Below, in pieces: positions 52,416 to 61,013 of a stretch of DNA of 64,000 nt (position 1 is its first letter; the number at the start of each line of letters is the position of its first letter). Position numbers and translations under genes: made by a program. The DNA lies in the NCBI RefSeq assembly GCF_001953865.1, contig NZ_MQUQ01000008.1, forward strand, positions 92,323 to 156,322. Direction: 5' to 3'. Under the pieces are notes generated by a model that was not told the origin of the DNA, ran no database searches, and saw only the letters and a program-made list of their open reading frames with translations. The DNA comes from Amycolatopsis coloradensis. GTDB taxonomy: Bacteria; Actinomycetota; Actinomycetes; Mycobacteriales; Pseudonocardiaceae.

Positions 52416-52996
52416 CGTGCCGCTCCCTGAGTTTTGGCTTGTTTGCTTGCGGCGGCGAGCCTGGCCTTGTGGTTCTTGGCGATCTCGGCCGCCCTGGCCT
52501 CGGCTTCGGCGAGCCGGACCCTCATCGGCTCCCGCCACAGATGGCAGATGGCGAGCGCGAGCGCGTCCGCGGCGTCAGCCGGATGCGGTTTGACCTCGAG
52601 GCCGAGCAGCCGCATGACCATACTGGTGACCTGCGCCTTGTCCGCGCGGCCGGAGCCCGTGACGGCCGCTTTGACCTCACTCGGCGTGTGGAACACGACC
52701 GGCAGCCCGCGTTTGGCCGCGGCGAGGGCGACGACGCCGCCCGCCTGCGCGGTACCCATCGCGGTGCGCACGTTGTGCTGCGCGAAGACACGTTCCACCG
52801 CGACGGCCTCGGGTTTGTAGCGATCCATCCACCGCTCGGCGGCGTCGGAGATCCCCAGCAGGCGTACGGAAAGGTCGGCGTCGGGCGGCGTCCGCACGAC
52901 TTCGACGGCCACGGCGCGGACGGTGCGGCCCGTGCCGCCGTCGACCACGCCGAGACCGCACCTGGTCAGACCGGGGTCGACCCCGAGTACCCGCAC
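52412..52996 (-). CDS. ruvC: Crossover junction endodeoxyribonuclease RuvC
   Basis: 194 residues from GTG 52996. [17 protein letters not shown] (catalytic Asp7), [22 protein letters not shown] and [15 protein letters not shown] hold the four acidic active-site residues. The GTG is preceded by GGAGGGG at 6 nt, better than the ATG nine codons upstream. The 3' tail (Ala/Lys-rich) is typical. First gene of ruvCAB. Confidence 0.96.
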   Translation of the reverse strand: MRVLGVDPGLTRCGLGVVDGGTGRTVRAVAVEVVRTPPDADLSVRLLGISDAAERWMDRYKPEAVAVERVFAQHNVRTAMGTAQAGGVVALAAAKRGLPVVFHTPSEVKAAVTGSGRADKAQVTSMVMRLLGLEVKPHPADAADALALAICHLWREPMRVRLAEAEARAAEIAKNHKARLAAASKQAKTQGAAR

Positions 52997-53072
52997 GCTT
53001 TTCCCCTCCACCTTGACGAACATCAGTTCGAGCCCTGAGGCTACCCGGAGCGCCCCACGGCAGGATGGAGAC

Positions 53073-53522
53073 ATGCCGAGCAGCTTCGACGACTTCGCCG
53101 CCCATCTGGGCCTTCAGCCGCTTCCCGTGGAAGGCGGCCGCTGGGCGCAGAGCTGGCGCGACGAGACCGCTTCCGCGATCTACTACCTGCTCGTTTCGCC
53201 GGAGACCTCTGCTCCGCACCGGTTGGACCGGCTGGAGATCTACGCCCATCACGCCGGTGCCCCGGTGCGGATGCTGTTGCTGTTCCCGGACGGGCGGATC
53301 TCCCGTCCGGTGCTGGGACCGGACGTCGCGGCCGGTCAGCGTCCGCAGGTGGTGGTGCCCGCCGGGGTGTGGCAGGCGTCCGTGAGCACCGGTGAGTGGA
53401 GCCTGCTCGGGACGGTCGTGGTGCCGCCTTATACGGACGACTGTGTGGAGTTCCGGCCCGCCGCCACTTTGGCCGCGGAGTGGCCGGGGGCCGCCGAGGA
53501 CCTGACTCCCTGGCTCGCTTGA
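53073..53522 (+). CDS. DUF985 cupin protein
   Basis: 149 residues. [20 protein letters not shown], then [51 protein letters not shown] and the end [13 protein letters not shown] match the DUF985/cupin_5 fold. Its function is unknown. GGATGGAG precedes the ATG. Divergent from ruvC. Confidence 0.87.
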   Translation: MPSSFDDFAAHLGLQPLPVEGGRWAQSWRDETASAIYYLLVSPETSAPHRLDRLEIYAHHAGAPVRMLLLFPDGRISRPVLGPDVAAGQRPQVVVPAGVWQASVSTGEWSLLGTVVVPPYTDDCVEFRPAATLAAEWPGAAEDLTPWLA

Positions 53523-53677
53523 GCCCGCGATCAGTCCTCTGGTTGCGGCCGTTGCGCCCTCGCCTCAGGTCCGTGAAGGACGCTTCGGGTATGGCATAGG
53601 TGTCGTATTTCGGGCGCGGTACCGGGACCACCCCCTCACCCGACCGAGTCGCGGGAAGGCCCCTTCACGCGTCCCCC

Positions 53678-53736
53678 AAGTACATGAAGGACCCCTTCCT
53701 GTACCTAGGCGCAAGGAAGGGGTCCTTCATGTACTT
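53678..53736. terminator. Perfect 23-bp hairpin of the GAAGG-N-CCCC family
   Basis: Arms 53678-53700 and 53714-53736 are exact reverse complements; the arm reads AAGTACATGAAGGACCCCTT. The 13-nt loop GTACCTAGGCGCA resembles the loop at 7461-7513. It sits between the convergent DUF985 and DUF4262 genes. Confidence 0.7.
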
Positions 53737-53787
53737 CAAGCGAGCAGGGCGCCGGGTACCGCGTGGACCCGGGGGGCCGTGCGAGCG

Positions 53788-54318
53788 TCAGGGGCCGTCG
53801 ACGCCCGGCGTCCAGCTCTCCGGGTCACCGGATTCGGTCAGCACCGGCTGGTACCGCGCGAAGCCCTCCGGAGCGTCCGGGTGCCACGGGAAGTGCCCGT
53901 CCGGCGTCGCGACGATCAACTGCAACGCCGGGAAGTCCCCGTCCGGGTAGATCAGGAACGCGCTCCCGAAGTACTCGGGATAGTGCCCCTTCGCGACCCG
54001 TTCGAAGATCACCGGCGCGCCCTCGAAGAAATCGTCATAGCGCCTGCCGACCTCGAAAATCTCGCCGGCGGCCGCGCGGTCGACGTAGGCGTCGAGCAGG
54101 ACCGGCCCCATGTGCCCGGGCAGGCCGATCACGACCGCTTCCGCGACACCGTGCAGCGCCCAGGCGCACGCGGTGAAGCAGAAAGCCGCTTCCTCCCCGT
54201 CACCCTCGACCGCGATGACCGCGTTCCCTCTCGCCTGCGCCTGAGACTCGATCCACTGGATGAGTTCGGTTTCTTCGGCGGTGAGGGCATCGGCTTCGGA
54301 GGTCGTCACGCGCGACAT
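53788..54318 (-). CDS. DUF4262 protein
   Basis: 176 residues from ATG 54318 (a GTG three codons later is possible). AFCFTACAWALHGVAEAVVIGLPGHMGPVLLDAYV, then PEYFGSAFLIYPDGDFPALQLIVATPDGHFPW match the DUF4262 family of actinobacteria and proteobacteria. Function unknown. It lies between the two housekeeping groups ruvCAB and pdxT-yebC, on the same strand. Confidence 0.85.
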   Translation of the reverse strand: MSRVTTSEADALTAEETELIQWIESQAQARGNAVIAVEGDGEEAAFCFTACAWALHGVAEAVVIGLPGHMGPVLLDAYVDRAAAGEIFEVGRRYDDFFEGAPVIFERVAKGHYPEYFGSAFLIYPDGDFPALQLIVATPDGHFPWHPDAPEGFARYQPVLTESGDPESWTPGVDGP

Positions 54319-54385
54319 TCTGCCCCACGTCCTCGTCCGCACCTAGTCCCGGGACGGATTTTCCGCGGCATGGCGGGAAAAACGA

Positions 54386-54462
54386 TCAGCCGACCTCGGC
54401 CATGACCTCGTCGGAGACGCGGAATCCGGCGCAGTGCGTAAACGTTCCGCACCTCGTCACGA
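54386..54462 (-). repeat. Diverged partial copy of the yebC 3' end
   Basis: The segment repeats the last ~75 nt of yebC (54470-54546) at ~75 percent identity, in the same orientation and directly behind it. It reads VRNVYAL, then after a frame shift [10 protein letters not shown] and a stop, as in yebC ([19 protein letters not shown]). It has no start and is not translated on its own as a gene. It looks like a tandem duplication that has decayed. Confidence 0.75.
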
Positions 54463-54469
54463 CCAACCC

Positions 54470-55219
54470 TCAACCAACCTCGGCCATGACCTCGTCGGAC
54501 ACATCGAAGTTCGCGTAAACGTTCTGCACGTCGTCGCAATCTTCGAGGGCGTCGATGAGCTTGAAGACCTTCTTCGCGCCTTCGACGTCCAGCGGGACGC
54601 TGACCGACGGCAGGAACGTGAGATCCGCGGACTCGTACTCGAAACCGGCCTCCTGCAAGGCTTTCCGGACCGGGACGAGGTCCGTGGCCTCGGAGACGAT
54701 CTCGAAGTTCTCATCGAGGTCGTTGACCTCTTCGGCGCCCGCGTCGAGCACGGCCATGAGGACGTCGTCCTCGGCGGCCTCACCCTTGGGCATGATCACG
54801 ACGCCCTTGCGGTTGAACATGTAGGAGACCGAACCCGGGTCGGCGAGCGAGCCGTTGTTCCGGGTGAGCGCGGTCCGGACCTCCATGGCGGCGCGGTTCT
54901 TGTTGTCGGTGAGGCATTCGATCAGCACGGCCACACCGTTCGGGCCGTAGCCTTCGTAGGTGATGGTCTGCCAGTCGGCGCCGCCCGCCTCTTCACCGGC
55001 ACCACGCTTGCGCGCGCGCTCGATGTTGTCCTGCGGGACCGAGTTCTTCTTGGCCTTCTGGATGGCGTCGTAGAGCGTCGGGTTGCCATCCGGGTCGCCA
55101 CCGCCGGTCCGTCCAGCCACCTCGATGTTCTTGATCAACCGGGCGAAGAGCTTGCCGCGCTTCGCGTCCAGGTTGGCCTTCTTGTGCTTCGTGGTGGCCC
55201 ACTTGGAGTGGCCGCTCAT
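54470..55219 (-). CDS. yebC: YebC/PmpR family regulatory protein
   Basis: 249 residues. [30 protein letters not shown], then [20 protein letters not shown] and FNRKGVV match the family, whose members act as transcriptional regulators or, as recently shown for some homologues, help ribosomes on proline stretches. It lies 51 nt downstream of pdxT, as in mycobacteria and relatives where pdxT-yebC-ruvCAB are neighbours. Confidence 0.95.
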   Translation of the reverse strand: MSGHSKWATTKHKKANLDAKRGKLFARLIKNIEVAGRTGGGDPDGNPTLYDAIQKAKKNSVPQDNIERARKRGAGEEAGGADWQTITYEGYGPNGVAVLIECLTDNKNRAAMEVRTALTRNNGSLADPGSVSYMFNRKGVVIMPKGEAAEDDVLMAVLDAGAEEVNDLDENFEIVSEATDLVPVRKALQEAGFEYESADLTFLPSVSVPLDVEGAKKVFKLIDALEDCDDVQNVYANFDVSDEVMAEVG

Positions 55220-55270
55220 CTCTCCTCCATCTACTCCTGTGCCCGCCGCTGAGCACAGTGTCGGTTTTGC

Positions 55271-55900
55271 CTAAGCCTGCCGCACGAGGTCGACGAACAG
55301 CCTGTGCACGCGCTCGTCCCCGGTGAGTTCGGGGTGGAACGACGTGGCGAGTACCGCCCCCTGCCGGACCGCGACGATCCTAGCGGCCGTGCCGTCCGAG
55401 CCCGGCATTTCGGGGACACTGGCGAGTACCTCCACCCCGTCGCCCGCTTTTTCGACCCACGGCGCGCGGATGAACACAGCGTGCACCGCGCCGCCTTCGA
55501 TGCCCGTGAAGTCGAGGTCGGCCTCGAACGAATCGACCTGCCGTCCAAACGCGTTCCGCCGGACGACGACGTCGAGCCCGCCGAGTTGCCGCTGGTCAGG
55601 GCGTCCGTCGAGGGCCTGGCGGGCGAGCAGGATCATCCCGGCGCAGGAGCCGAACGCGGGCAGTCCGTCCGCGATGCGCTCGCGCAGGGGTTCGAGCAGT
55701 TCGAAGGTCTCGAGCAGCCTCGACATCGTGGTCGACTCGCCACCCGGCAGCACCAGACCGTCCACTTCGGACAGTTCACTCGCGCGGCGGACCGCCACGG
55801 CGCGCGCACCGGCGCGCTCCACCATCTCGGCGTGCTCCCGCACGTCACCCTGCAGTGCGAGCACGCCGACCACCGGCCGTGCCCCCGTCGCGATCGCCAC
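55271..55900 (-). CDS. pdxT: Pyridoxal 5'-phosphate synthase glutaminase subunit PdxT
   Basis: 209 residues from GTG 55900. [22 protein letters not shown], then [13 protein letters not shown], the nucleophile segment [11 protein letters not shown] and the His/Glu pair [13 protein letters not shown] define the glutaminase, which feeds ammonia to PdxS. pdxS is not in the window. GGGAGG lies 5 nt before the GTG. Confidence 0.96.
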   Translation of the reverse strand: MAIATGARPVVGVLALQGDVREHAEMVERAGARAVAVRRASELSEVDGLVLPGGESTTMSRLLETFELLEPLRERIADGLPAFGSCAGMILLARQALDGRPDQRQLGGLDVVVRRNAFGRQVDSFEADLDFTGIEGGAVHAVFIRAPWVEKAGDGVEVLASVPEMPGSDGTAARIVAVRQGAVLATSFHPELTGDERVHRLFVDLVRQA

Positions 55901-55954
55901 CCGACCTCCCGAAAGACGTTCCCCTTAGCTTAGGCGGCCAGGGGAACGGCCAGG

Positions 55955-56275
55955 TCAGGGGACCCCGGCGAGCCGCAGCAGGGCGGCGGTCGCGGCGGCC
56001 GCCACGACGACCAGCGCGAACGGCGCCTTGCGCCAGGCGAGCACGCCACCGACCAGGACACCGGCGGGCCGGGCGTAACCGGCGAACTCGTGCCCCTCGG
56101 TGAGCGCGGCGACGGCGACCAGCGCGGCCAGCAGGACGACGGCCGAGCGTGCCATCAGTTTCTCCGCCTTGGGAGAAACGGTGAACCGCGCCTTCAGCAC
56201 CGGTCCGGCGAAGCGGAAGGCGAAGGTTCCGGCGGCGAGCACACCGCCCGCGATGATCAGTTCGAGCGGATCCAT
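55955..56275 (-). CDS. azlD: AzlD-type branched-chain amino-acid exporter subunit
   Basis: 106 residues, four membrane helices. AAGTFAFRFAGPVLKARF and the end EFAGYARPAGVLVGGVLAWRKAPFALVVV fit AzlD. It pairs with AzlC to export branched-chain amino acids or analogues. The start overlaps the azlC stop by one base (TGATG). Confidence 0.92.
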   Translation of the reverse strand: MDPLELIIAGGVLAAGTFAFRFAGPVLKARFTVSPKAEKLMARSAVVLLAALVAVAALTEGHEFAGYARPAGVLVGGVLAWRKAPFALVVVAAAATAALLRLAGVP

Positions 56276-56988
56276 CAGTGCACTCCCTCGGGTTCGCGTT
56301 CGGCGGGTTCCTTCGCGGCCACTCCGGCCAGCACGCCGACCAGCGCGAGCAGCACCGGCAGCCCGGCGGGCAGGAACGGTGTCGTGGCCAGTGCGACGGC
56401 CACCCCGACGAACACCGGCAGCCGGGTGGCGCGGTCGCGCAGCGACGGCAGGACCAGCGCGAGCAGGACCGCGGGGAAGGCCGCGTCGAGCCCGAAGGCG
56501 TCCGTGTCGCTGATCGCCGTCCCTGCGAACGCCCCGGCGAGGACGCCGACGTTCCAGCACACGAACAGCCCGATCCCGCACACCCAGTAGGCCGCGCGAC
56601 GGCGGGCCTCGTCGCGCTGGGCCAGCGCGAACGCGACCGATTCGTCGATCATGAGGTGACTGCCGACCACTCGCGACGACCAGCGCTTCCCCAGGACGTC
56701 GCCGATCGCGAAGCCGAACGGCAGATGCCGCGCGTTGGCCAGCAGACCGGCCGCGACGGCCGCGACCGGGCTGCCGCCGGCGGCGATGATGCCGACGAAC
56801 ATGAACTGCGAGGCACCGGCGAAGACCAGTACGGAGAGCAGCATCGGCGCCCAGATCGGGAAGCCGGAGCCCACGGCGATCGCGCCGTAGGAGATGCCGA
56901 CAATGGTGTCGGCGAGGCAGACCAGTCCGATGTCACGGAGAAGATCGCGCCCCAGGACACGGGTGGTTGTTCGCCATATCGAACGCAT
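56275..56988 (-). CDS. azlC: AzlC-type branched-chain amino-acid exporter subunit
   Basis: 237 residues from ATG 56988 (a longer form from 57000 is possible). VGISYGAIAVGSGFPIWAPMLLSVLVFAGASQFMFVG and NARHLPFGFAIGD are AzlC signatures; seven to eight helices are visible. TTGACG-17-CATTGT on this strand puts the start of transcription at the ATG, so leaderless. The neighbouring divergent XRE-cupin gene is the likely regulator. Confidence 0.93.
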   Translation of the reverse strand: MRSIWRTTTRVLGRDLLRDIGLVCLADTIVGISYGAIAVGSGFPIWAPMLLSVLVFAGASQFMFVGIIAAGGSPVAAVAAGLLANARHLPFGFAIGDVLGKRWSSRVVGSHLMIDESVAFALAQRDEARRRAAYWVCGIGLFVCWNVGVLAGAFAGTAISDTDAFGLDAAFPAVLLALVLPSLRDRATRLPVFVGVAVALATTPFLPAGLPVLLALVGVLAGVAAKEPAEREPEGVH

Positions 56989-57003
56989 AGCGTCATACAA
57001 TGA

Positions 57004-57022
57004 ACGAACGCCCCGTGTTCGT
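57004..57022. promoter_or_regulatory. Dyad ACGAAC-N7-GTTCGT in the azlC/XRE intergenic region
   Basis: The 6-7-6 dyad overlaps the -35 region of azlC (TTGACG) and lies 34 nt before the XRE gene. Two more copies of GCGAACGCA occur at 57028-57055. It is the best candidate operator for the XRE-cupin protein. Confidence 0.45.
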
Positions 57023-57055
57023 CAAGGCGAACGCAACGACCGATGGAGCGAACGC

Positions 57056-57622
57056 ATGTCTCCGACCGCGTCCGACGGCGCCCCACTGGACGTCATCGCC
57101 ACGTCCCTGCGCCGGGAGCGCGCCCGCACCGGGCTGTCCCTCACCGAGGTCGCCAAACGCGCCGGCATCGCGAAATCCACGCTCTCCCAGCTGGAGTCCG
57201 GGGCCGGGAACCCGAGCGTCGAGACGATCTGGGCGCTGTGTGTCGCGCTCGACGTCCCGTTCTCCCGGGTGGTCGAGCCCGAACGCCCCCGCGTGCAGGT
57301 CATCCGCTCGGGCAGCGGGCCGACGGTGTTCGCCGAACACGCCGACTACGCGTGCACGCTGCTCAGTTCCTGCCCGCCCGGCGCCCGGCGCGACGTGTAC
57401 CTGATTCGCGCCGAGCCCGGCAAGCCCCGGCTCTCGGATCCGCATATGAGCGGCATCGTCGAGCACATGGTCCTCAGCGCCGGGCGGGCCAGGGTCGGGC
57501 CGCAGGACGACCCGGTCGAACTGCTGCCCGGCGACTACATCTGCTACCCCGGCGACATCCCGCACATCTTCGAGGCACTGGAACCGGGCACGTACGGCGT
57601 GGAGATCGCGGAATACACCTGA
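57056..57622 (+). CDS. XRE-cupin transcriptional regulator
   Basis: 188 residues. HTH ~12-66 (SLRRERARTGLSLTEVAKRAGIAKSTLSQLESGAGNPSVETIWALCVALDVPFSRVV), then a cupin domain (~95-188; EHMVLSAGRARVGPQDDPVELLPGDYICYPGDIPHIF). Such proteins bind small ligands and control divergent transporters, here azlCD. GGAG 8 nt before the ATG. Its TGA abuts the stop of the APC permease on the other strand (TGATCA) with no gap. Confidence 0.93.
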   Translation: MSPTASDGAPLDVIATSLRRERARTGLSLTEVAKRAGIAKSTLSQLESGAGNPSVETIWALCVALDVPFSRVVEPERPRVQVIRSGSGPTVFAEHADYACTLLSSCPPGARRDVYLIRAEPGKPRLSDPHMSGIVEHMVLSAGRARVGPQDDPVELLPGDYICYPGDIPHIFEALEPGTYGVEIAEYT

Positions 57623-59014
57623 TCAGGCGCGCTCCTCGGCCTTCTCGTCGGTGACCTTCTCCTCGGTGACGTCGGCGAGCTTCCAGCCACCCTTTCGCCG
57701 CAGCACCAGGACGTAGTACGCGATCGACAGCAGGGCGACGCAGGCCGTGACGATCAGGCTCGGCCGTCCCACCGCCGGATCGAGCAGGTTCTGGTAGACG
57801 ACGAACACCAGCACGGCGAGCGCCAGCACCGGCGCGACCGGGAACCAGGGCATCCGGTACTCGGCGTGCGCGGTGGCGCCGGTGCGGCGGCCGACGATCG
57901 CTCCGAGACACAATGCCGCGTAGACCGCCACGATCGACGTGCTCGTGACCACCAACAGCAGTTTCGGGTCGACGAAGCAAAGCAGCGCGGCCACCAGGCC
58001 GGTGCCGACGGTGGCCACCCACGGCGTCCCGAACTTCGGGTGCACCGCGGACAGCGCCCGGTTGACCGGCGACGGCCACGCCCGGTCGCGGCCGCTGCTG
58101 AACAGCATCCGCGAGCTGATCAGCACGATCGCCAGTACCGCGTTGACGATCGCGAGCGCGACCGCCAGGCCGAGCACGGTGTCGAGCGTTCCGCCGCCAC
58201 GCGAGTCGATGAAATAGGACAACATGTTCTCCGAGGCGAACAACGCGTTCAGATCGGGCGCGCCGAGCAGGACCGCGGTCACCGGGATCAGTTCGGCGAG
58301 CACCGTGATGCCGAGCGCGAACAGGATCGCGCGGGCGATCCCGCGGGAGGCGTCCTGCGTCTCCTCGCCGAAGTACACCGCCGAGCCGTAGCCGTTGTAA
58401 GCGAAGATCGCGACCGAGGTGGCGATCGCGATGGCGCCGACCGTCGCCGGGCTCCCGTCGGAGGCGACCGGATGCGCGAGCAGTTCGCTGAACGACCGCG
58501 CCGGGTTGAACAGCCCCAGTGCGCTGACCACGATCAGCGCGAGGATCTCGATGGCGAGGAAGATCCCGGTCACCCAGGCGTTGAGCTTGATGTCGAACAC
58601 CCCCACCACGGCCGCGACCACGCAGGTCACGGCGGCGATCACCGGGCCGGGCACGCCGGGCATGAGCACACCGAGATAGGTGCCGACGCCGAGCGCGATC
58701 ACCGCCACGATGAGCACCTGCGTGATGATCATCAGACCCAGTACGGCGAACCCCGGCAACCTCCCGAGCGTGCGGGTGACGATCGCGTATTCCCCGCCTG
58801 CCAGCGGGAAGGCCGACGCGAGTTCGGCGTAGACGAAGGCCATGAACACGCCCACGACCGCGGCGGCCACGAAGCTGTAGAAGGCGCCCGTCCCGGCGCC
58901 GGAGATCACTCCCGGCGCGATGATGAAGACCGACGAGGCGGGACTGATCGCGGAAAGCGTGATGAGCAGCGTGCCGAGGGTGCGCAGACCGCGGCGTAAG
59001 GCGGGAGTGGACAC
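57623..59014 (-). CDS. APC family amino-acid permease
   Basis: 463 residues from GTG 59014. LGTLLITLSAISPASSVFIIAPGVISGAGTGAFYSFVAAAVVGVFMAFVYAELASAFPLAGGEY is the APC signature start; about twelve helices follow (GYGSAVYFGEETQDASRGIARAI, helices 8-12 to ~445). AGGAGG lies 6 nt before the GTG. It is divergent from a TetR gene followed by a DmpA-like peptidase, suggesting a peptide or amide scavenging module. Substrate unknown. Confidence 0.92.
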   Translation of the reverse strand: MSTPALRRGLRTLGTLLITLSAISPASSVFIIAPGVISGAGTGAFYSFVAAAVVGVFMAFVYAELASAFPLAGGEYAIVTRTLGRLPGFAVLGLMIITQVLIVAVIALGVGTYLGVLMPGVPGPVIAAVTCVVAAVVGVFDIKLNAWVTGIFLAIEILALIVVSALGLFNPARSFSELLAHPVASDGSPATVGAIAIATSVAIFAYNGYGSAVYFGEETQDASRGIARAILFALGITVLAELIPVTAVLLGAPDLNALFASENMLSYFIDSRGGGTLDTVLGLAVALAIVNAVLAIVLISSRMLFSSGRDRAWPSPVNRALSAVHPKFGTPWVATVGTGLVAALLCFVDPKLLLVVTSTSIVAVYAALCLGAIVGRRTGATAHAEYRMPWFPVAPVLALAVLVFVVYQNLLDPAVGRPSLIVTACVALLSIAYYVLVLRRKGGWKLADVTEEKVTDEKAEERA

Positions 59015-59156
59015 GGCCGACCTCCTGGAAGGTGGGTTCTTTGAGTCTCCTTCGAAAAACTGTTGAGCACGCATCAAAGGCTCTTCACCGTGTGACGTCA
59101 AGACCTGATCCGGATCCGGTCTTGCGTTTTTTGAAGAAGGTTCGAAGAATGGGCGG

Positions 59157-59768
59157 ATGGCGAGACCGAGCAAGGCACCGGAGCGACGGGCCGAACTGAT
59201 CGAGGTGGCCGGACGCGCCGTCCTCGAACGCGGCGTGCTGAACCTGCGGCTGCGGGACATCGCCGAGGGCGCGGGGTTGTCGTCGGGTTCGGTCCTGTAC
59301 TACTTCCCCACCCTCGCCGACCTGCTCCAGGAGGTGCAGCGCGAGGCGGTGGCGCGCTTCTGTTCGGCGAGGGAACGGGCCGCGAACGCGAAGACCGCCC
59401 CTGGCGAACGGTTGCTCTCGATGATCCGCAGCGGCCTGCCCACCGGCCCCGGCGACGAACTCTGCGTGCTGCTCTACGAACTCGGCACGATCGCCCGCCG
59501 CGATCCCGTGTACGCCGCCCGGCACATCACGCTCTACGAACAGCAGGTGCGGATCTACACCGGCATTCTCGAAGCCGGCGCCGCCACCGGCGAGTTCGTG
59601 CTGACCACGGACGCGGTGTCGATCGCGCGGAACCTCGTCGCGCTGGAAGACGGCTACGGCCTGCACCTCACCCAAGCCGTGCCGACGCTGGAGACCGCGA
59701 CCGCCGAAGCGATGTTGCTGTCCTACGCCCGCACCGCCACCACGAATCCCCTGGAGGAACGTTCATGA
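59157..59768 (+). CDS. TetR family regulator
   Basis: 203 residues. HTH ~8-56 (ERRAELIEVAGRAVLERGVLNLRLRDIAEGAGLSSGSVLYYFPTLADLL); the C-terminal part matches the BetI-type ligand domain. Its stop overlaps the start of the DmpA-like gene (ATGA). Likely represses this pair and the divergent APC permease. Confidence 0.92.
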   Translation: MARPSKAPERRAELIEVAGRAVLERGVLNLRLRDIAEGAGLSSGSVLYYFPTLADLLQEVQREAVARFCSARERAANAKTAPGERLLSMIRSGLPTGPGDELCVLLYELGTIARRDPVYAARHITLYEQQVRIYTGILEAGAATGEFVLTTDAVSIARNLVALEDGYGLHLTQAVPTLETATAEAMLLSYARTATTNPLEERS

Positions 59769-60829
59769 CCCGCGCCCGCGATCTGGGTGTCCCCCTGCCC
59801 GGCCGGACCGGCGAGCACAACGCGCTCACCGACGTCCCCGGTGTGGAGATCGGCTTCACGACACTCGTCGAAGGCCAGTCCGTGCGCACCGGCGTCACCG
59901 CCGTGCTGCCGCGCGGACGGGAGGATTTCGCCGTGCCTTGCGCGGCCGGGACCTACGCGCTCAACGGCAACGGCGAGATGACCGGCACCGCTTGGCTGGC
60001 CGAGACGGGTTCACTGACGCTGCCGGTGCTGATCACCTCCACCCACGCTGTCGGCGCCTGTCACCGAGGCGTGATCGACTGGGTGGTGCGCGAACGGCCC
60101 GACGTGGCGGCCGAATGGCTGCTGCCGGTGGTCGCCGAAACCTGGGACGGCTACCTGAACGACAGCACCGCGCCGACCATCCACACTGGACACGCCATCG
60201 ACGCGATCGACGCCGCGCGGACCGGCCCGGTCGGCGAGGGCTCCGTCGGCGGCGGTACCGGGATGACCTGTTACGGCTTCAAGGGCGGCACCGGCACGGC
60301 CTCCCGACTGGTGCCCTACGGGGACGACGAGTACACCGTGGGCGTTTTGGTACAGGCCAACTTCGGCTCACGCCGCGAACTCACCGTCGCCGGTGAACCG
60401 GTCGGAATCGAGCTGAGCGCGGACAACCCGATGGAAGAGCAGTGGGCGGCGCCGTCGGGCGCGGGGTCGGTGATCGTGATCGTGGGCACCGACGCTCCCC
60501 TGTTGCCGGGCCAATGCACCTCGCTCGCGCGCCGGGTTCCGCTCGGCCTCGCCCGCACCGGCACCGCGGGCTCGCACTTCTCCGGCGACCTCTTTCTCGC
60601 GTTCAGCACGGCGAACCCTGGCTCGCTCACCAGCCGCTTCCCCCGGACCGAGGAAGCCGAGTACGAGAACCTCCGGTTCATTCCGTGGGGCAGGCTCGAC
60701 CCGTTCTTCGAAGCCGTGGTGCAGGCGACCGAAGAAGCCGTGCTCAACGCGCTCGTCGCGAACGAGGAGATGACCGGCCACCGAGGTCACCGGGTCCCCG
60801 CGCTGCCGACAGCACGCTGGCGCGACTGA
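59765..60829 (+). CDS. P1-family peptidase (DmpA/L-aminopeptidase-like), Ntn hydrolase
   Basis: 354 residues. YALNGNGEMTGTAWLAETGSL, STHAVGACHRGVIDWV and GSVGGGTGMTCYGFKGGTGTASR match DmpA; the self-cleavage and nucleophile site is Ser273 in HFSGDLFLAFSTAN. Family members cleave N-terminal residues of peptides, amides or esters, some with D-stereochemistry, after autoproteolysis into two chains. The residue before Ser273 is Phe, whereas the O. anthropi enzyme has Gly. Confidence 0.9.
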   Translation: MTRARDLGVPLPGRTGEHNALTDVPGVEIGFTTLVEGQSVRTGVTAVLPRGREDFAVPCAAGTYALNGNGEMTGTAWLAETGSLTLPVLITSTHAVGACHRGVIDWVVRERPDVAAEWLLPVVAETWDGYLNDSTAPTIHTGHAIDAIDAARTGPVGEGSVGGGTGMTCYGFKGGTGTASRLVPYGDDEYTVGVLVQANFGSRRELTVAGEPVGIELSADNPMEEQWAAPSGAGSVIVIVGTDAPLLPGQCTSLARRVPLGLARTGTAGSHFSGDLFLAFSTANPGSLTSRFPRTEEAEYENLRFIPWGRLDPFFEAVVQATEEAVLNALVANEEMTGHRGHRVPALPTARWRD

Positions 60830-61001
60830 GCGGGCCCTGCTCACGGGAGCCGATTCCGGAGAATGCGCGACGATTCCCGATGCCGCGGCAGAAGCGATCC
60901 ACCGCTACATTCGCCGACTGTTTCCGGGCGGGTTCGGACAACGACGAACTCCGCCATTCCGTCGTGGGCTCGGCCGTCGAATTCGGGGTGGTTGCCTGGG
61001 C

Positions 61002-61007
61002 TAGGCT
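61002..61007 (+). promoter_or_regulatory. -10 box TAGGCT, leaderless hydrolase gene
   Basis: TAGGCT ends 6 nt before ATG 61014, which puts the transcription start on the start codon. Confidence 0.5.
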
Positions 61008-61013
61008 CTGCGC

